NCBI GenBank assembly: GCA_910575255.1
Contig: CAJTEM010000030.1
Coordinates: 1-60,951 of the forward strand
Source of the DNA: Lachnospiraceae bacterium
GTDB taxonomy: Bacteria > Bacillota > Clostridia > Lachnospirales > Lachnospiraceae
Direction: 5' to 3'
Length of the DNA stretch: 60,951 bases
The translations under genes were made by a program, and so were the position numbers. The notes beneath the pieces are model-generated. The model was not told the origin of the DNA. It saw only the letters and a list, made by a program, of their open reading frames with translations, and did not search any database. This document shows, in pieces, positions 18,710-28,272 of this stretch (positions within the stretch are counted from its first letter, which is position 1; each line of letters starts with the position of its first letter).

Positions 18710-19664
18710 GAACAGTGTTTGGAAAAAAGTTGCAAATATTGATGGCATCGGAATTATTTTTGTGTACCTGGCAGTGTTTGTTTCTCTCAGTATTGCCTGC
18801 CCGAATTTCCTGAAATTTTCCAATATTATGGTGGGAATCCGTCAGGCTGTCTATACGGCCATTGTGGGCTTTGCCATGACTTTTGTGATCTCTCTGGGAG
18901 GAATTGATCTTTCCGTGGGTTCTACGGTGGGGATTTCCGGCATGGTGCTGGCAGCGATGATTCTGGGCGGCCAGAACATTTACCTGGCGATTCTGGCAGT
19001 GATTTTCCTGGGAGCCTTTATCGGACTGATCAACGGTATCCTGGTTACCAAGCTGAGAATGGCATATTTTATAGCCACTCTGGGGACGATGAGCATATTG
19101 AGGGGAATGATCTATGTCTATACCAAGGGCATTCCGCTGTATGGCCTTAAATATCCGGAGATTCAGTTTTTCGGCCAGGGATATATCGGGCCGGTCCCGG
19201 TTCCGATTATCATCACCCTGCTCCTTCTGGCCTTGAGCTGTTATCTGTTCTATAAGACAAGATTCGGACGATATACGGTATCCATCGGAAGCAATGAGGA
19301 TGCGGCGCGACTGGTGGGAATCCATGTGGATAAGATCAAGATTCTGGTCTTTGTGTTAAGCGGAGTATTCTGTGCAATTGCAGGGATTATCCTGGCGTCC
19401 CGGAGCGAGGCGGCGGTTCCCACGGCCGGAAATGCCTATGAGATGGATGCAATCGCGGCGACCGTGATCGGGGGAACGAGTATGTCCGGCGGAAAAGGCA
19501 ATATGATGGGAACGGCGCTGGGAGCGATTTTGATGGCAACGATAAAGAATGGTTTGAGCCTTTTAAACGTAAATACCTTCTGGCATCAGGTAGTGATTGG
19601 TCTGTTTATTCTGTTTGCGGTTGCTCTGGACGGATTTGCGACAAAGAGGGCAGAAAAGGAATGA
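18699..19664 (+). CDS. Sugar ABC transporter permease (RbsC-like)
   Basis: A 321-residue polytopic inner-membrane protein of the BPD_transp_2 family: GGIDLSVGSTVGISGM, LGTMSILRGMIYVYTKG, GSNEDAARLVGI and AAVPTAGNAYEMDAIAATVI are hallmark segments of ribose/xylose permeases. It pairs with the ATPase at 17219 and the binder at 15135. The next gene begins 5 bp after its stop, so transport and signalling genes form one transcript. Confidence 0.9.
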   Translation: MQSKNSVWKKVANIDGIGIIFVYLAVFVSLSIACPNFLKFSNIMVGIRQAVYTAIVGFAMTFVISLGGIDLSVGSTVGISGMVLAAMILGGQNIYLAILAVIFLGAFIGLINGILVTKLRMAYFIATLGTMSILRGMIYVYTKGIPLYGLKYPEIQFFGQGYIGPVPVPIIITLLLLALSCYLFYKTRFGRYTVSIGSNEDAARLVGIHVDKIKILVFVLSGVFCAIAGIILASRSEAAVPTAGNAYEMDAIAATVIGGTSMSGGKGNMMGTALGAILMATIKNGLSLLNVNTFWHQVVIGLFILFAVALDGFATKRAEKE

Positions 19665-19669
19665 TCTGA

Positions 19670-21274
19670 ATGCTGAGAATTTTGATAGCGGATGACGAGG
19701 TGAGCATCATTCAGCTGATCCGGAAATTGATCCGGCCGGAGCTTGGGCCTGAGATTGTGGGAGAGGCCACGGATGGAAAAAGCGCGCTGGCTTTGATTGA
19801 GCAGACACATCCGGATATCGTGATTACCGATATCCGGATGCCGGGCATCAGTGGAATCGATTTGCTGCGGACGGCCAGGGAACGGGGAATATCCACGGAA
19901 TTTATTATTATCAGCGGTTATAAGGATTTTTGCTATGCAAAGGATGCCATCCGGTACGGAGTGGCAGAGTATCTGTTAAAGCCGATTCGGGCCGATGAGC
20001 TGAACGGAGCCCTGCGGGCGCTCCGGGAGAAGCAGGGAGAACGGGAAAAGCTGAAGACAAAGATTGCAGATATGGAGGATACGATTGCCAGGGATCGGAC
20101 GAAAAAGCGCAGGGAGGTTATGGCTGCCTATGCGCGCCGCTTAGCGGGGAGGGACGCAGTATCCAATGAGGTGTTTGATTATGAGCTGCAGGAAATATTC
20201 CATATTCGGAAAGGAATTTTTGCAGTGCTGATTCTGAAGCTGGATGTAGAGGAGACCGTGGAGGAAAGCTTTCTGAGTAAAAACCTGGAAGTGCTGGGGG
20301 ATAAATATTACCGTGCTGTCCGGGACTTATGCTTTGATGTGGAGATGTACTGCAGGGATACCCGGTGCTATCTCCTGTTCCATACGAGTGAGCAGCAGTA
20401 TTTTGAGATACTGAAAAAGACGGAGCTGCTCTTAAAAGACCGAATCTCGACCTATAATATGTATCAGGTCAGCGCTGCAATCGGAATCATGGAGAGATCC
20501 GGGGAGCGGCTGGAGAATGCATTTTTGAGCGCAGATTATGCGATCCGGCAGAGACTTTGTGCAGGAAAAGGCAAGCTGATTGTCTGCAGCGAAAAGACCG
20601 ATTTCAAAATGCCGGTGCAGTTTCCCGAGGAGGCCAGGCAGCAGCTGAACCGGATATTTATGGAGAGGAATGAGACGGCCTTCCGGGAATGGTTTGAGAG
20701 GCTGTATCAGGATGCCGGGAAGAGGTTTCAGGAAAACCCTTATTACTTAAACCGGTTGTTGCAGACTGTGGTCTGCTATACGGAGGCAGCTCTTTATGCG
20801 AGAGATCCGCAGGCAGGGGAGGCGCCGGGAAGCTTCTGCATGCAGGTATTTAAGCAGGCAGATTTCTGCGGTACCAAGGAAGAGCTTTTTGATTTGTACT
20901 GGAAAATCTCTGCCGGACAGATGGAGAGAGCCAGGCAAATGCACAAGGATGATGTCAGCCGTCCGATTAAGTGTATGAAAAAATATATTCAGGGACATTT
21001 TGCAGAGAATCTGCTGCTGGAAGATATCGTAAGCGCGGCGGACCTGTCGTATTCCTATGGCAGCAGCATGTTTAAGAAGGAGACCGGAATTACCATTACG
21101 CAGTACCTCACCCAGGTGAGAATGGAGGAGGCGCAGCGTCTGATTCGGGAGACTAACTTGACAATTAATGAGGTTGCCTGTAAAGTGGGATATACGGATA
21201 CCAGATATTTCAGCAAGCTGTTTATAAAGACAGTGGGAATCAAGCCGGTGGATTACCGCAAATTTTATAGTTGA
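19670..21274 (+). CDS. YesN-type response regulator with AraC output domain
   Basis: A 534-residue regulator. The N-terminal receiver carries the acidic pair ILIADDEVS, phospho-Asp in IVITDIRMPG and Lys in YLLKPIRADE; a long helical middle follows; the C-terminal AraC double HTH ends VACKVGYTDTRYFSKLF ... GIKPVDYRKF. It is likely to be phosphorylated by the kinase encoded 1 bp downstream and to activate the sugar operon. Size and architecture are standard for YesN proteins of Clostridia. Confidence 0.9.
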   Translation: MLRILIADDEVSIIQLIRKLIRPELGPEIVGEATDGKSALALIEQTHPDIVITDIRMPGISGIDLLRTARERGISTEFIIISGYKDFCYAKDAIRYGVAEYLLKPIRADELNGALRALREKQGEREKLKTKIADMEDTIARDRTKKRREVMAAYARRLAGRDAVSNEVFDYELQEIFHIRKGIFAVLILKLDVEETVEESFLSKNLEVLGDKYYRAVRDLCFDVEMYCRDTRCYLLFHTSEQQYFEILKKTELLLKDRISTYNMYQVSAAIGIMERSGERLENAFLSADYAIRQRLCAGKGKLIVCSEKTDFKMPVQFPEEARQQLNRIFMERNETAFREWFERLYQDAGKRFQENPYYLNRLLQTVVCYTEAALYARDPQAGEAPGSFCMQVFKQADFCGTKEELFDLYWKISAGQMERARQMHKDDVSRPIKCMKKYIQGHFAENLLLEDIVSAADLSYSYGSSMFKKETGITITQYLTQVRMEEAQRLIRETNLTINEVACKVGYTDTRYFSKLFIKTVGIKPVDYRKFYS

Positions 21275-21275
21275 T

Positions 21276-22229
21276 ATGGAACGGGACTGGAAAAAGGAAA
21301 CAGAATTTATTAACCGCAATACGATTCTGGCATTTGCTGGAAACGCAGGCTTTTCTGCTCTTTATTTTGTGCTCCTGATCTGGATTGGAAGAGCCGGAAA
21401 GGGCATCTGGCTTTTCGGAATGACAGGTCTTTATCTGCTGGCGGAGGCGGTCTTTTGCGCCGCTTATCTGAAGCTGCTGCGAGGACCTCTCAATCAGATG
21501 GCGGAGGCAGTCAAGCGTGCTTCTCAGGATGAATACGAGGCTCAGAACCTGCGCTCGCAGGCGGAGATTTTTGCTTTGCAGAGCCAGATTAACCCTCATT
21601 TTCTTTACAATACGCTGGACACGATCCGCAGTCATGCTCTGCTTTGCGATGCCACGGATATTGCGGCAATGACAGAGTCATTGTCCACGCTGTTCCGCTA
21701 CAGCATATCCAGGCCGGGCGAGATGGCGACCCTGAAGGAGGAACTGGATAATGTGAGGAATTACCTTTTGATTCAGCAATATCGTTTCCCGGATAAGGTA
21801 GAGTATATTGTGGAGGGGGCGGAGGATGAGACGATCCTGAATTATCAGATGCCCATTCTCACCATTCAGCCGATTGTGGAGAACGCCATTCACCATGGCC
21901 TGGAGATGAAGATCGGAAAAGGGCATATCAAGCTGAGGGCTATTCGCACAGAAGACAGGATTACTTTGATGATCAGCGATAACGGGCTGGGGATGAGTGA
22001 AGAAAAGCTGGCATGCCTGCGGCAGCGTCTGGATGGCATGCAGGACAGACAAAAGGAATATGCCGGGACGGGAAAACGAAAGCGGGGCGGCATTGCGCTG
22101 GCCAATGTGGATCGGAGACTGAAATTCTATTACGGGCAGCAATACGGCCTGAAGGTCCGGAGCACACTGGGGGTTGGTACCATGGTTGAGATTAACCTGC
22201 CCTTTGAGATAAAAAAGGGAGAAGAATGA
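21276..22229 (+). CDS. YesM-type sensor histidine kinase without an extracellular domain
   Basis: A 317-residue kinase with two N-terminal membrane helices separated by only a few residues (about 16-35 and 44-62), a His-kinase block QSQINPHFLYNTLDTI (phospho-His), and a HATPase domain with N-box IVENAIHHGLE and G-box SDNGLGMSEE. Ordinary YesM proteins have a large extracytoplasmic sensor and a HAMP domain; both are missing here. Input must therefore come through the membrane or from a partner, and the degenerate ABC protein that overlaps its 3' end by 4 bp is the obvious candidate. Confidence 0.85.
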   Translation: MERDWKKETEFINRNTILAFAGNAGFSALYFVLLIWIGRAGKGIWLFGMTGLYLLAEAVFCAAYLKLLRGPLNQMAEAVKRASQDEYEAQNLRSQAEIFALQSQINPHFLYNTLDTIRSHALLCDATDIAAMTESLSTLFRYSISRPGEMATLKEELDNVRNYLLIQQYRFPDKVEYIVEGAEDETILNYQMPILTIQPIVENAIHHGLEMKIGKGHIKLRAIRTEDRITLMISDNGLGMSEEKLACLRQRLDGMQDRQKEYAGTGKRKRGGIALANVDRRLKFYYGQQYGLKVRSTLGVGTMVEINLPFEIKKGEE

Positions 22230-23698
22230 AAAAGGAAATTGTCAGAATTGAGGGGCTGAGAAAGAGTATTCATGGAAGCCAGGTACTGAATGGTCTGAAC
22301 TTGTCTGTGTACGAGGGGGAGATCTTGGGAATGACCGGGCTGAGCGGTTCCGGGAAATCTGTTGTTGCGGAGATTCTCTCCGGAAGCAGGAGCTTTGAGG
22401 AGGGAGAGATCTGTCTCGCAAAGAGTCGGAGCGGACCGGGAACAGGAAGGAAGAGGAATCGGAATGGGGCAGAGAACGGAATCTTTCATATTCGTTCAGC
22501 GCCGAATCTGTTCCCCTGTCTTACCATTGAAGAGAATATCTGTCTGATGGAGCCAGGAATCGGTCCCGGCTTTTTCTTTCCGACCAGAATGCAGCTGCGG
22601 AAGGTTCGGGAGGCGGCACATTCTCTGGAAATCGGGTGGGACGAGAAAGCGTCTGTGAGTTCTCTGAGTCTCTATGAAAAGCATCAGATCTCACTGCTGC
22701 GGGCCTGGTATCTTCATGCAAAGCTGCTGATTATTGACAATATCACGAATGATTATACCGAGGAGGAATTCCGAAAGCTGGGGCAGCTCTTGTTAAAGCT
22801 GCGACAGAAGAAAGTGAGTATTCTGCTGATTGAGTCCATGCCGGAACGGGTGACCTCTTTTACGGATCGGCTGGTGATTCTGCGGAACGGACGGGATGAA
22901 GGAATTTTGTTTCGCGAAGAGTATCATCAATATGATATCAATAAAATCATGTCAGGAGATTATAATCTTCCGGGGGCAGTCAAAAGGGAAGAAGTGAGAC
23001 AGGAGCAGAAAGTATTGATGTCTGTGAGTCAGATTCATGGCAAAGGCCTTCAGGGGTTGTCCTTTTATCTGAATCAGGGAGAGGTGGTTGGTTTTACGGA
23101 TGAAGAGGATGCACTGTGCACAGACGTTTGGCGTCTGTTTCAGGGAAATGCCAGAATAGAATCCGGAGTTGTGCTCCTGGACGGGGAGCGGATCCATATG
23201 AAAATCGGGAGAGAGGCATTGATCCGCCTGGGATTCGGATATGTGGACTTTTACAAAAACAGCATATTCCCCCAGCTTTCCCTTCGGGACAATCTGACGA
23301 TCACCAGCCTGGACCGTCTGACTGCCAAAGCCATGATCAATACCCGGCTGGAGAAGCGAGTGGTGCAGGATCTTCTGGAATCCCTGCATTTTTCTGATGA
23401 AAATTTAAAAAAGCCTCTGGGCGAGATCAGTAACCGGGAGCAGTTGATTGCGGCTCTGTATAAATGGATTCTCAATCGTTCCAGGGTAGTGGTATTGAAT
23501 AATGTATTGTCCGGAACCGATATGATTATGCGGAATATTGTGGAGCAGTTTTTAAATGAGCTGCGCAGAAGAGAGATGGGAGCCCTTCTTTTTTCGCCCA
23601 ATACCCGGGAGCTTTATGAGCTTTGCGACAGGATTTACCGGATACAGAAGGGGAGGGTGGAGGATGAGATTGTGGTGGGGGAAAGAAGAGGGAGCTGA
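22226..23698 (+). CDS. Degenerate tandem ABC protein, probable signalling partner of the YesM/YesN pair
   Basis: A 490-residue protein with the layout of a sugar ABC ATPase but eroded motifs. Domain 1 keeps Walker A (GLSGSGKSV) but its Walker B reads LLIIDNITN, so the catalytic Glu is Asn, and the LSGGQ signature is not evident (SSLSLYEKHQ). Domain 2 has no Walker A (GFTDEEDAL) and its Walker B reads VVVLNNVLSG. It may bind ATP but should not hydrolyse it well. The start overlaps the kinase stop by ATGA, so the two are translationally coupled. A sensor or adaptor role is inferred; a transport ATPase already exists in the same operon. Confidence 0.75.
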   Translation: MKKEIVRIEGLRKSIHGSQVLNGLNLSVYEGEILGMTGLSGSGKSVVAEILSGSRSFEEGEICLAKSRSGPGTGRKRNRNGAENGIFHIRSAPNLFPCLTIEENICLMEPGIGPGFFFPTRMQLRKVREAAHSLEIGWDEKASVSSLSLYEKHQISLLRAWYLHAKLLIIDNITNDYTEEEFRKLGQLLLKLRQKKVSILLIESMPERVTSFTDRLVILRNGRDEGILFREEYHQYDINKIMSGDYNLPGAVKREEVRQEQKVLMSVSQIHGKGLQGLSFYLNQGEVVGFTDEEDALCTDVWRLFQGNARIESGVVLLDGERIHMKIGREALIRLGFGYVDFYKNSIFPQLSLRDNLTITSLDRLTAKAMINTRLEKRVVQDLLESLHFSDENLKKPLGEISNREQLIAALYKWILNRSRVVVLNNVLSGTDMIMRNIVEQFLNELRRREMGALLFSPNTRELYELCDRIYRIQKGRVEDEIVVGERRGS

Positions 23699-23721
23699 TG
23701 CAATGTCGTTTCGTTAAGTTT

Positions 23722-23751
23722 TACCAGAAGGTACGCCTTGGAAAAAGGAGA
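23722..23751 (+). repeat. Partial arm resembling the large palindromic elements
   Basis: AAGGTACGCC followed by TTGGAAAAAGGAGAG resembles the left-arm segment AAGGNTACGCC...GGA of the two elements at 27.0 and 28.3 kb. Only this short segment is present. Confidence 0.3.
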
Positions 23752-23846
23752 GGGAAGCAGGAGATTGTCACTTTCTTTTTTGGTTCAGAATTGTTAAAGT
23801 TATATCAACATAAAACCTGGATATATATGAAGGAGGAAAGATTGCC

Positions 23847-24995
23847 ATGGCAAACAGAATCGTATTGAATGAAACTTCCCATCACGGAGCAGGCGCGATC
23901 CGTGTGATTCCGGCAGAGGTGAAGAACCGAGGTTTTCGCAAGGCATTTGTATGTTCGGATCCGGATCTGATTCAGTTCGGTGTGACGAAGAAGGTGACGG
24001 ATGTGATGGATGAGGCCGGGATGGTTTATGAGATTTATTCCGACATCAAGCCGAATCCGACCATCGAGAATGTACAGAGCGGTGTGGCTGCCTTTAAAGC
24101 CTCCGGCGCGGACTATATCATTGCCATCGGCGGCGGTTCCTCCATGGATACGGCCAAGGCAGTAGGCATTATCATCGCGAATCCGGAATTTGAGGATGTG
24201 AGAAGCCTGGAAGGTGTGGCGCCGACCAAGAATCCCTGTGTGCCGATCATTGCCGTTCCGACTACTGCGGGAACAGCGGCAGAGGTTACGATTAACTATG
24301 TTATCACGGATGTGCAGAAGCAGCGGAAATTCGTCTGTGTGGACACGCATGATATTCCGGTGATCGCGGTGGTGGATCCGGACATGATGTCCAGTATGCC
24401 GAAGGGATTGACGGCTGCTACCGGTATGGATGCCTTGACCCATGCCGTCGAGGGTTATATCACGAAAGGCGCCTGGGAGATGACGGATATGTTCCACTTA
24501 AAAGCCATTGAGATCATTTCCCGGTCTCTGCGTGGCGCGGTCATGGATACACCGGAAGGCAGAGAGGGTATGGCTTTAGGACAGTATGTGGCCGGCATGG
24601 GATTCTCCAATGTGGGTCTGGGAATCGTACATTCCATGGCGCATTCTCTGGGCGCTGTCTATGATACTCCTCATGGGGTGGCCAATGCGATTTTGCTGCC
24701 GACCGTAATGGAATATAATGCTCCCTGTACGGGTGAGAAATACCGGGAGATTGCCAGAGCGATGGGAGTAGCCGGGGTGGATGCGATGAGCCAGGAGGAA
24801 TACCGTAAGGCCGCGGTGGACGCGGTGAAGAAGCTGTCGGCGGATGTGGGAATTCCGGCAGATTTAAAAGAGATCGTCAAAGAGAAGGATCTGGACTTTT
24901 TGTCAGAGTCAGCCTTTGCGGATGCCTGCCGCCCGGGCAATCCGAGGGATACCTCCGTGGAGGAGATCAAGGCACTGTATAAGAGCCTGATGTAG
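23847..24995 (+). CDS. fucO: Group III iron-containing alcohol dehydrogenase (lactaldehyde reductase-like)
   Basis: A 382-residue NAD(P)-dependent dehydrogenase. Cofactor binding is seen in IGGGSSMDTAKAVGI and TTAGTAAEVT. Metal ligands lie in MDALTHAVEGY and in GIVHSMAHSLGAVYDTPHG, the Fe-ADH signature with its three His. The nearest named type is FucO, which reduces lactaldehyde to 1,2-propanediol in fucose and rhamnose breakdown. Its position after a sugar uptake operon suggests it handles an aldehyde from that sugar. It has its own AGGAGG site and a 148-bp leader, so it may be separately transcribed. Confidence 0.85.
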   Translation: MANRIVLNETSHHGAGAIRVIPAEVKNRGFRKAFVCSDPDLIQFGVTKKVTDVMDEAGMVYEIYSDIKPNPTIENVQSGVAAFKASGADYIIAIGGGSSMDTAKAVGIIIANPEFEDVRSLEGVAPTKNPCVPIIAVPTTAGTAAEVTINYVITDVQKQRKFVCVDTHDIPVIAVVDPDMMSSMPKGLTAATGMDALTHAVEGYITKGAWEMTDMFHLKAIEIISRSLRGAVMDTPEGREGMALGQYVAGMGFSNVGLGIVHSMAHSLGAVYDTPHGVANAILLPTVMEYNAPCTGEKYREIARAMGVAGVDAMSQEEYRKAAVDAVKKLSADVGIPADLKEIVKEKDLDFLSESAFADACRPGNPRDTSVEEIKALYKSLM

Positions 24996-25020
24996 GGGAG
25001 CCGGTTCTGTCAGAATAACA

Positions 25021-25102
25021 TACGCCTTCCGGGAACCAGAGAATGTGTTTCCGGAAGGTGTTTTTGTATCATAGGAAAGTGCGTCCTGTGATACTTTTTT
25101 AT
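25021..25102. terminator. Two hairpins between convergent genes
   Basis: The first (about 25021-25066) pairs ACGCCTTCCGG with CCGGAAGGTGT and is followed by TTTTT. The second (about 25067-25102) pairs GTATCATAGG with CCTGTGATAC and is followed by a T-run. They serve the dehydrogenase on the plus strand and possibly the nuclease on the minus strand. Confidence 0.65.
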
Positions 25103-26949
25103 TGCCTCCGGCTTTCGAAAAACGGAAAGGCTTCGATTGCATCCAGAATATCCTGAAAATCCTCCCGCGGGGCCAGATCAATATAGCGTGCAAGCAGTTC
25201 AGCTTCCTGATGCTTGAACGGGCCATAAAAAATATCAAACAGATTATGGCCGCGCATATAGATCCGGAACTCTTCAAAATGCTGCCGGAGATCCCTGACT
25301 GTGTTAATTTCCTTTCCCAAAAGCCGGGTCAGATGGCGGCCGCTGGACAGGCGATGCAGATAGTCCTTCCATTTTTCGAGAAGTGTCTGCCAGAACGCTT
25401 CCTCGCTGTCCACGATTCCCAGCCGCGCCATGACAGACGGATTGAGAAAATAGTTTTCAAAGGAGTAATATTTGAGGATCAGGACATTGCGGCGGCGGAC
25501 TCTGGGAAGCTTGTCAATATCCTCCTGGTTCCTTTCCTCATAATACCGGCACAGCTGGGCAGCCAACTGTTCGGAATCCTTGCCGTCCCCGTCCCGGATC
25601 ATCAGGAACTGATCCCGCAGATAGACCTGATTCATGTACTTTAAGTTGGCATAGGTCTTGATATTGGTGCAGCTGTTGGTAGTCAGAATCGAGATACGGG
25701 AAAGCCGGCCGTCATCATCGTGAAGCTCCGGATAATATTTTTTCAGCAGCAGAGGCAGCCGGTTTTTATCCTGCTTTCCTTCTACGATAAACACAAAGCC
25801 GACATTTAACAGATCGTTGGCTCCATAGCCGAGATCGTCAAGAATCTCATCGATATCCGTATGCCCGCGGACGGTGCAGCAGAGATCCGGATCGGTCACT
25901 ACCTGACAGAGCTGGCGGCTGGTGAAGTTGGCAATCAGGTTGGGCGAGTGGGTGGAAAAGATCACCTGATTCTTGCGGGAGAGCCGGTAGAGGATAGCGC
26001 CGGCGCTCTTCTGGAGAGACGGATGAAGAAACAGCTCCGGGTATTCGACCATGATAATGCTGGGAATATGTTTCTCGCTCTCGATGTAGGTTTCCAACAG
26101 GGACAGCATGTAAATGCTTTTCATGCCATTGCTTAAGTCTTCTACCGGGGAAGGCTGCTGACGGCCGTTCCGCTGCGCTTCTGCCTTTACGGAAAACATC
26201 GTATCGGCATTGCAGGTAAGTGTGTAGAGAATCTCTTCGATACCGCCGTTTTTCTGATAGTTCTCGTTGACTCTTCTGGAAAAATCACTGAGGTTTAAAT
26301 GGTACATTTTGTATTCGAGAAGCTTGGCTGTTTCACATAGCTGCAGATTTTCGGGCTTTTTCTGATTGATCAGTCCGATGCAGCTGAAGCACTGATTGCA
26401 GATTTTGGAGGATCGGAAGATGCAGGCGCGGGAACGCAGGCGGATCAGCTGCTCGTCCTCCTGGAACATCAGCAGATCCTCCTGAAAAGAGGACAATTGC
26501 CGCCCGGTATCGATAAAATACAGGCGGGGAAGGAGCTCGGGGATAAAACGGTTATGCTTGTGAACCAAATCACTGTAGCGGACGGTGCGGTTTTGGTTAA
26601 TGACGCAGGTAAAAGTCAGATAATTGCCGTCAAAGGAAGGGAGGCGGGAACAAAAGTCCCTTTTCCAGGTTTCAAAACGTTTGTACTGGCTGACAATCCC
26701 GTGGGCATGGAACAGCTGCAGATCCTCGCTGCTGATCTCCAGGGTCATGGAAATCTCAATATTCTGATTGCTGGCATTGAAATCACCTTCCGATACCGGA
26801 TAGTTGCCGAGAGCCGCACGGATAGCCTTTAAAATTCCGGTTTTTCCGGTATTATTCTTTCCGACCAGGATGAGGGCATTCTCAATATTGCGGATCTCCA
26901 GATCCCGGATGGATTTGAAATTGCGGACGGCGAGATAGGTGATCTGCAT
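25099..26949 (-). CDS. OLD-family ATP-dependent nuclease (AAA + TOPRIM)
   Basis: A 616-residue protein. The N-terminus is an SMC/RecF-like ATPase: AVRNFKSIRDLEI, Walker A GKNNTGKTG (30-38), a signature region DLSNGMKS, and Walker B IIMVEYPELFLHPSL with the switch His in FSTHSPNLI. A four-Cys patch (CIFRSSKICNQCFSC) sits in the middle. The C-terminal TOPRIM carries VFIVEGKQDKNRL (Glu) and LMIRDGDGKD (D-x-D). OLD nucleases act on DNA and several are phage-defence effectors (Gabija GajA is a relative). No UvrD-like partner gene is adjacent, so this would be a class 1, stand-alone OLD. It is encoded on the opposite strand to nearly all neighbours. Confidence 0.8.
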   Translation of the reverse strand: MQITYLAVRNFKSIRDLEIRNIENALILVGKNNTGKTGILKAIRAALGNYPVSEGDFNASNQNIEISMTLEISSEDLQLFHAHGIVSQYKRFETWKRDFCSRLPSFDGNYLTFTCVINQNRTVRYSDLVHKHNRFIPELLPRLYFIDTGRQLSSFQEDLLMFQEDEQLIRLRSRACIFRSSKICNQCFSCIGLINQKKPENLQLCETAKLLEYKMYHLNLSDFSRRVNENYQKNGGIEEILYTLTCNADTMFSVKAEAQRNGRQQPSPVEDLSNGMKSIYMLSLLETYIESEKHIPSIIMVEYPELFLHPSLQKSAGAILYRLSRKNQVIFSTHSPNLIANFTSRQLCQVVTDPDLCCTVRGHTDIDEILDDLGYGANDLLNVGFVFIVEGKQDKNRLPLLLKKYYPELHDDDGRLSRISILTTNSCTNIKTYANLKYMNQVYLRDQFLMIRDGDGKDSEQLAAQLCRYYEERNQEDIDKLPRVRRRNVLILKYYSFENYFLNPSVMARLGIVDSEEAFWQTLLEKWKDYLHRLSSGRHLTRLLGKEINTVRDLRQHFEEFRIYMRGHNLFDIFYGPFKHQEAELLARYIDLAPREDFQDILDAIEAFPFFESRRQ

Positions 26950-27038
26950 GGTTGGCCTCCTTTGGGGTGAGCGATGATTATAAGGATAGTATAGATAAGG
27001 TTAAGGAAAAATGCAAGAGGTCGGAGGCTGAGTTATAG

Positions 27039-27379
27039 GGTAAACGCAAGCTTTTGTGATCGATCCAAGGGGTACGCCCTGGAGGAAGGGAGGGAGCCGG
27101 GAGGGACGCTCTGAAAAGGGCTTCCCCGGACCTCGGGTTTCGGATGCGGAAACTCTAAGCTTGCAGAAATCTGCTAAAAACAGGAGCAAAAATGCAGAAC
27201 TCGCTGCGCTCAGACAGCTGCATTTTTGCTCCTGACGCAGATTCCTGCGAGCTAAGAGTTTCCAGGCATCCTGCAAACGCAATCCGGGGAAGCCCTTTTC
27301 AGAGCGTCCCTCCCGGCTCCCACCCTTCCTCCAGGGCTGAACACCATCAATGGCTGATAGTCAAAAGCTTGCGTTTACC
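27039..27379. repeat. Large near-palindromic element A (about 341 bp)
   Basis: The outer 18 bp (GGTAAACGCAAGCTTTTG) is perfectly inverted at 27362-27379. Inside, long stretches pair: GGAGGAAGGG with CCCTTCCTCC, CTGAAAAGGGCTTCCCCGG with its complement, GAAACTCT with AGAGTTTC, and GAGCAAAAATGCAG with CTGCATTTTTGCTC. The apex is AACTCGCTGCGCTCAGACAG. It fills most of the 513-bp gap before the sirtuin-like gene, and no gene is seen in it. A transcript would fold into a very long hairpin. Confidence 0.8.
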
Positions 27380-27462
27380 GTGGGGTGAGTTACTTGCAGG
27401 TTGCGAAATCGGTGTAAGTATGTTACACTCGGCATAATTCGGGAGGAGGGAGAAAGAGGAAG

Positions 27463-28272
27463 ATGACGGAGCAGAAAAACTTAAGGGAGCAGCTGGCAGG
27501 ATGTGAGAAGGTTTTGATTGGTTTGGGAGAGGAGTGGAAGCTGAAAGGGGATGCTTCCGGAAAAGGCCCGGCAGGGGCAAAAGAGCGTGAAGCTTTGCTG
27601 GACAGGGCGTATCAGGCCTTGTATGAGCTGGTGAAGGAGAAGGATTATTTTATTATCACAATGGCTACGGATGCGAGGATTTACCGGACGCCCTTGGGAA
27701 GTGAGAAGGAGCCGGTGAGATCCGCAGACGGGATGTCCGGGGAGGAATTGTGCTGGGAAGGGATGGGGGAAGAGCTTCGGGAGCGGATGGATCGGCTCTT
27801 TCCTCCGAAGCCGGCGCCAGCAGAGAGCCGATGGCAGCGGATTGTAGCGCCCTGCGGCAATGAAACCTGGCGGCAATGTTCCCTGGCATGTACAAAGGAT
27901 ATCTGGGAGCCGGGAGAGCTTCCTGAAGATCGCTGTCCTCACTGCGGCGCTCCGCTGACCGGCAATACCATGGAGGCACAGGTCTATATCGAGGAGGGAT
28001 ATCTGCCCCAGTGGGAGCGTTATACACACTGGCTGGCGAGAACATTGAACCGGAAGACCGTAATTCTGGAGCTGGGAGCGGGCTTTGGCAATCCGGAAGT
28101 CATCCGTTTCCCTTTTGAAAAGACGGCATATTTTAATCAGAAGGCTTTTTTATACCGGGTCAATGCCAGATTTCCGCAGATTACCGAAGAGCTGCATGGG
28201 CGTGCTAAAGGAATTCAGGCAGATTCTGTGGAATGGCTTAGTTACTGTTCACACCCAATGTCAGTTAGTTAA
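27463..28272 (+). CDS. Sirtuin-like protein with zinc-binding Cys motifs
   Basis: A 269-residue soluble protein. Features seen are a central Cys pair region (RQCSLAC about 142-148, then CPHCGAPLTGN about 162-172), consistent with a zinc ribbon of SIR2 type, and the segment KTVILELGAGFGNPEVIRFP, which resembles the late part of a deacetylase-like Rossmann fold. The N-terminal GAGxS motif expected of an active NAD-dependent deacetylase is not visible, so enzymatic activity is doubtful. The gene sits exactly between two large palindromic elements and its last codons lie inside element B, so its original C-terminus was probably replaced. Confidence 0.45.
   Translation: MTEQKNLREQLAGCEKVLIGLGEEWKLKGDASGKGPAGAKEREALLDRAYQALYELVKEKDYFIITMATDARIYRTPLGSEKEPVRSADGMSGEELCWEGMGEELRERMDRLFPPKPAPAESRWQRIVAPCGNETWRQCSLACTKDIWEPGELPEDRCPHCGAPLTGNTMEAQVYIEEGYLPQWERYTHWLARTLNRKTVILELGAGFGNPEVIRFPFEKTAYFNQKAFLYRVNARFPQITEELHGRAKGIQADSVEWLSYCSHPMSVS

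Noticed and set aside
18381-19325. 314-codon minus-strand frame
   Set aside because: It is antisense to the ABC ATPase and permease genes, whose families are certain.
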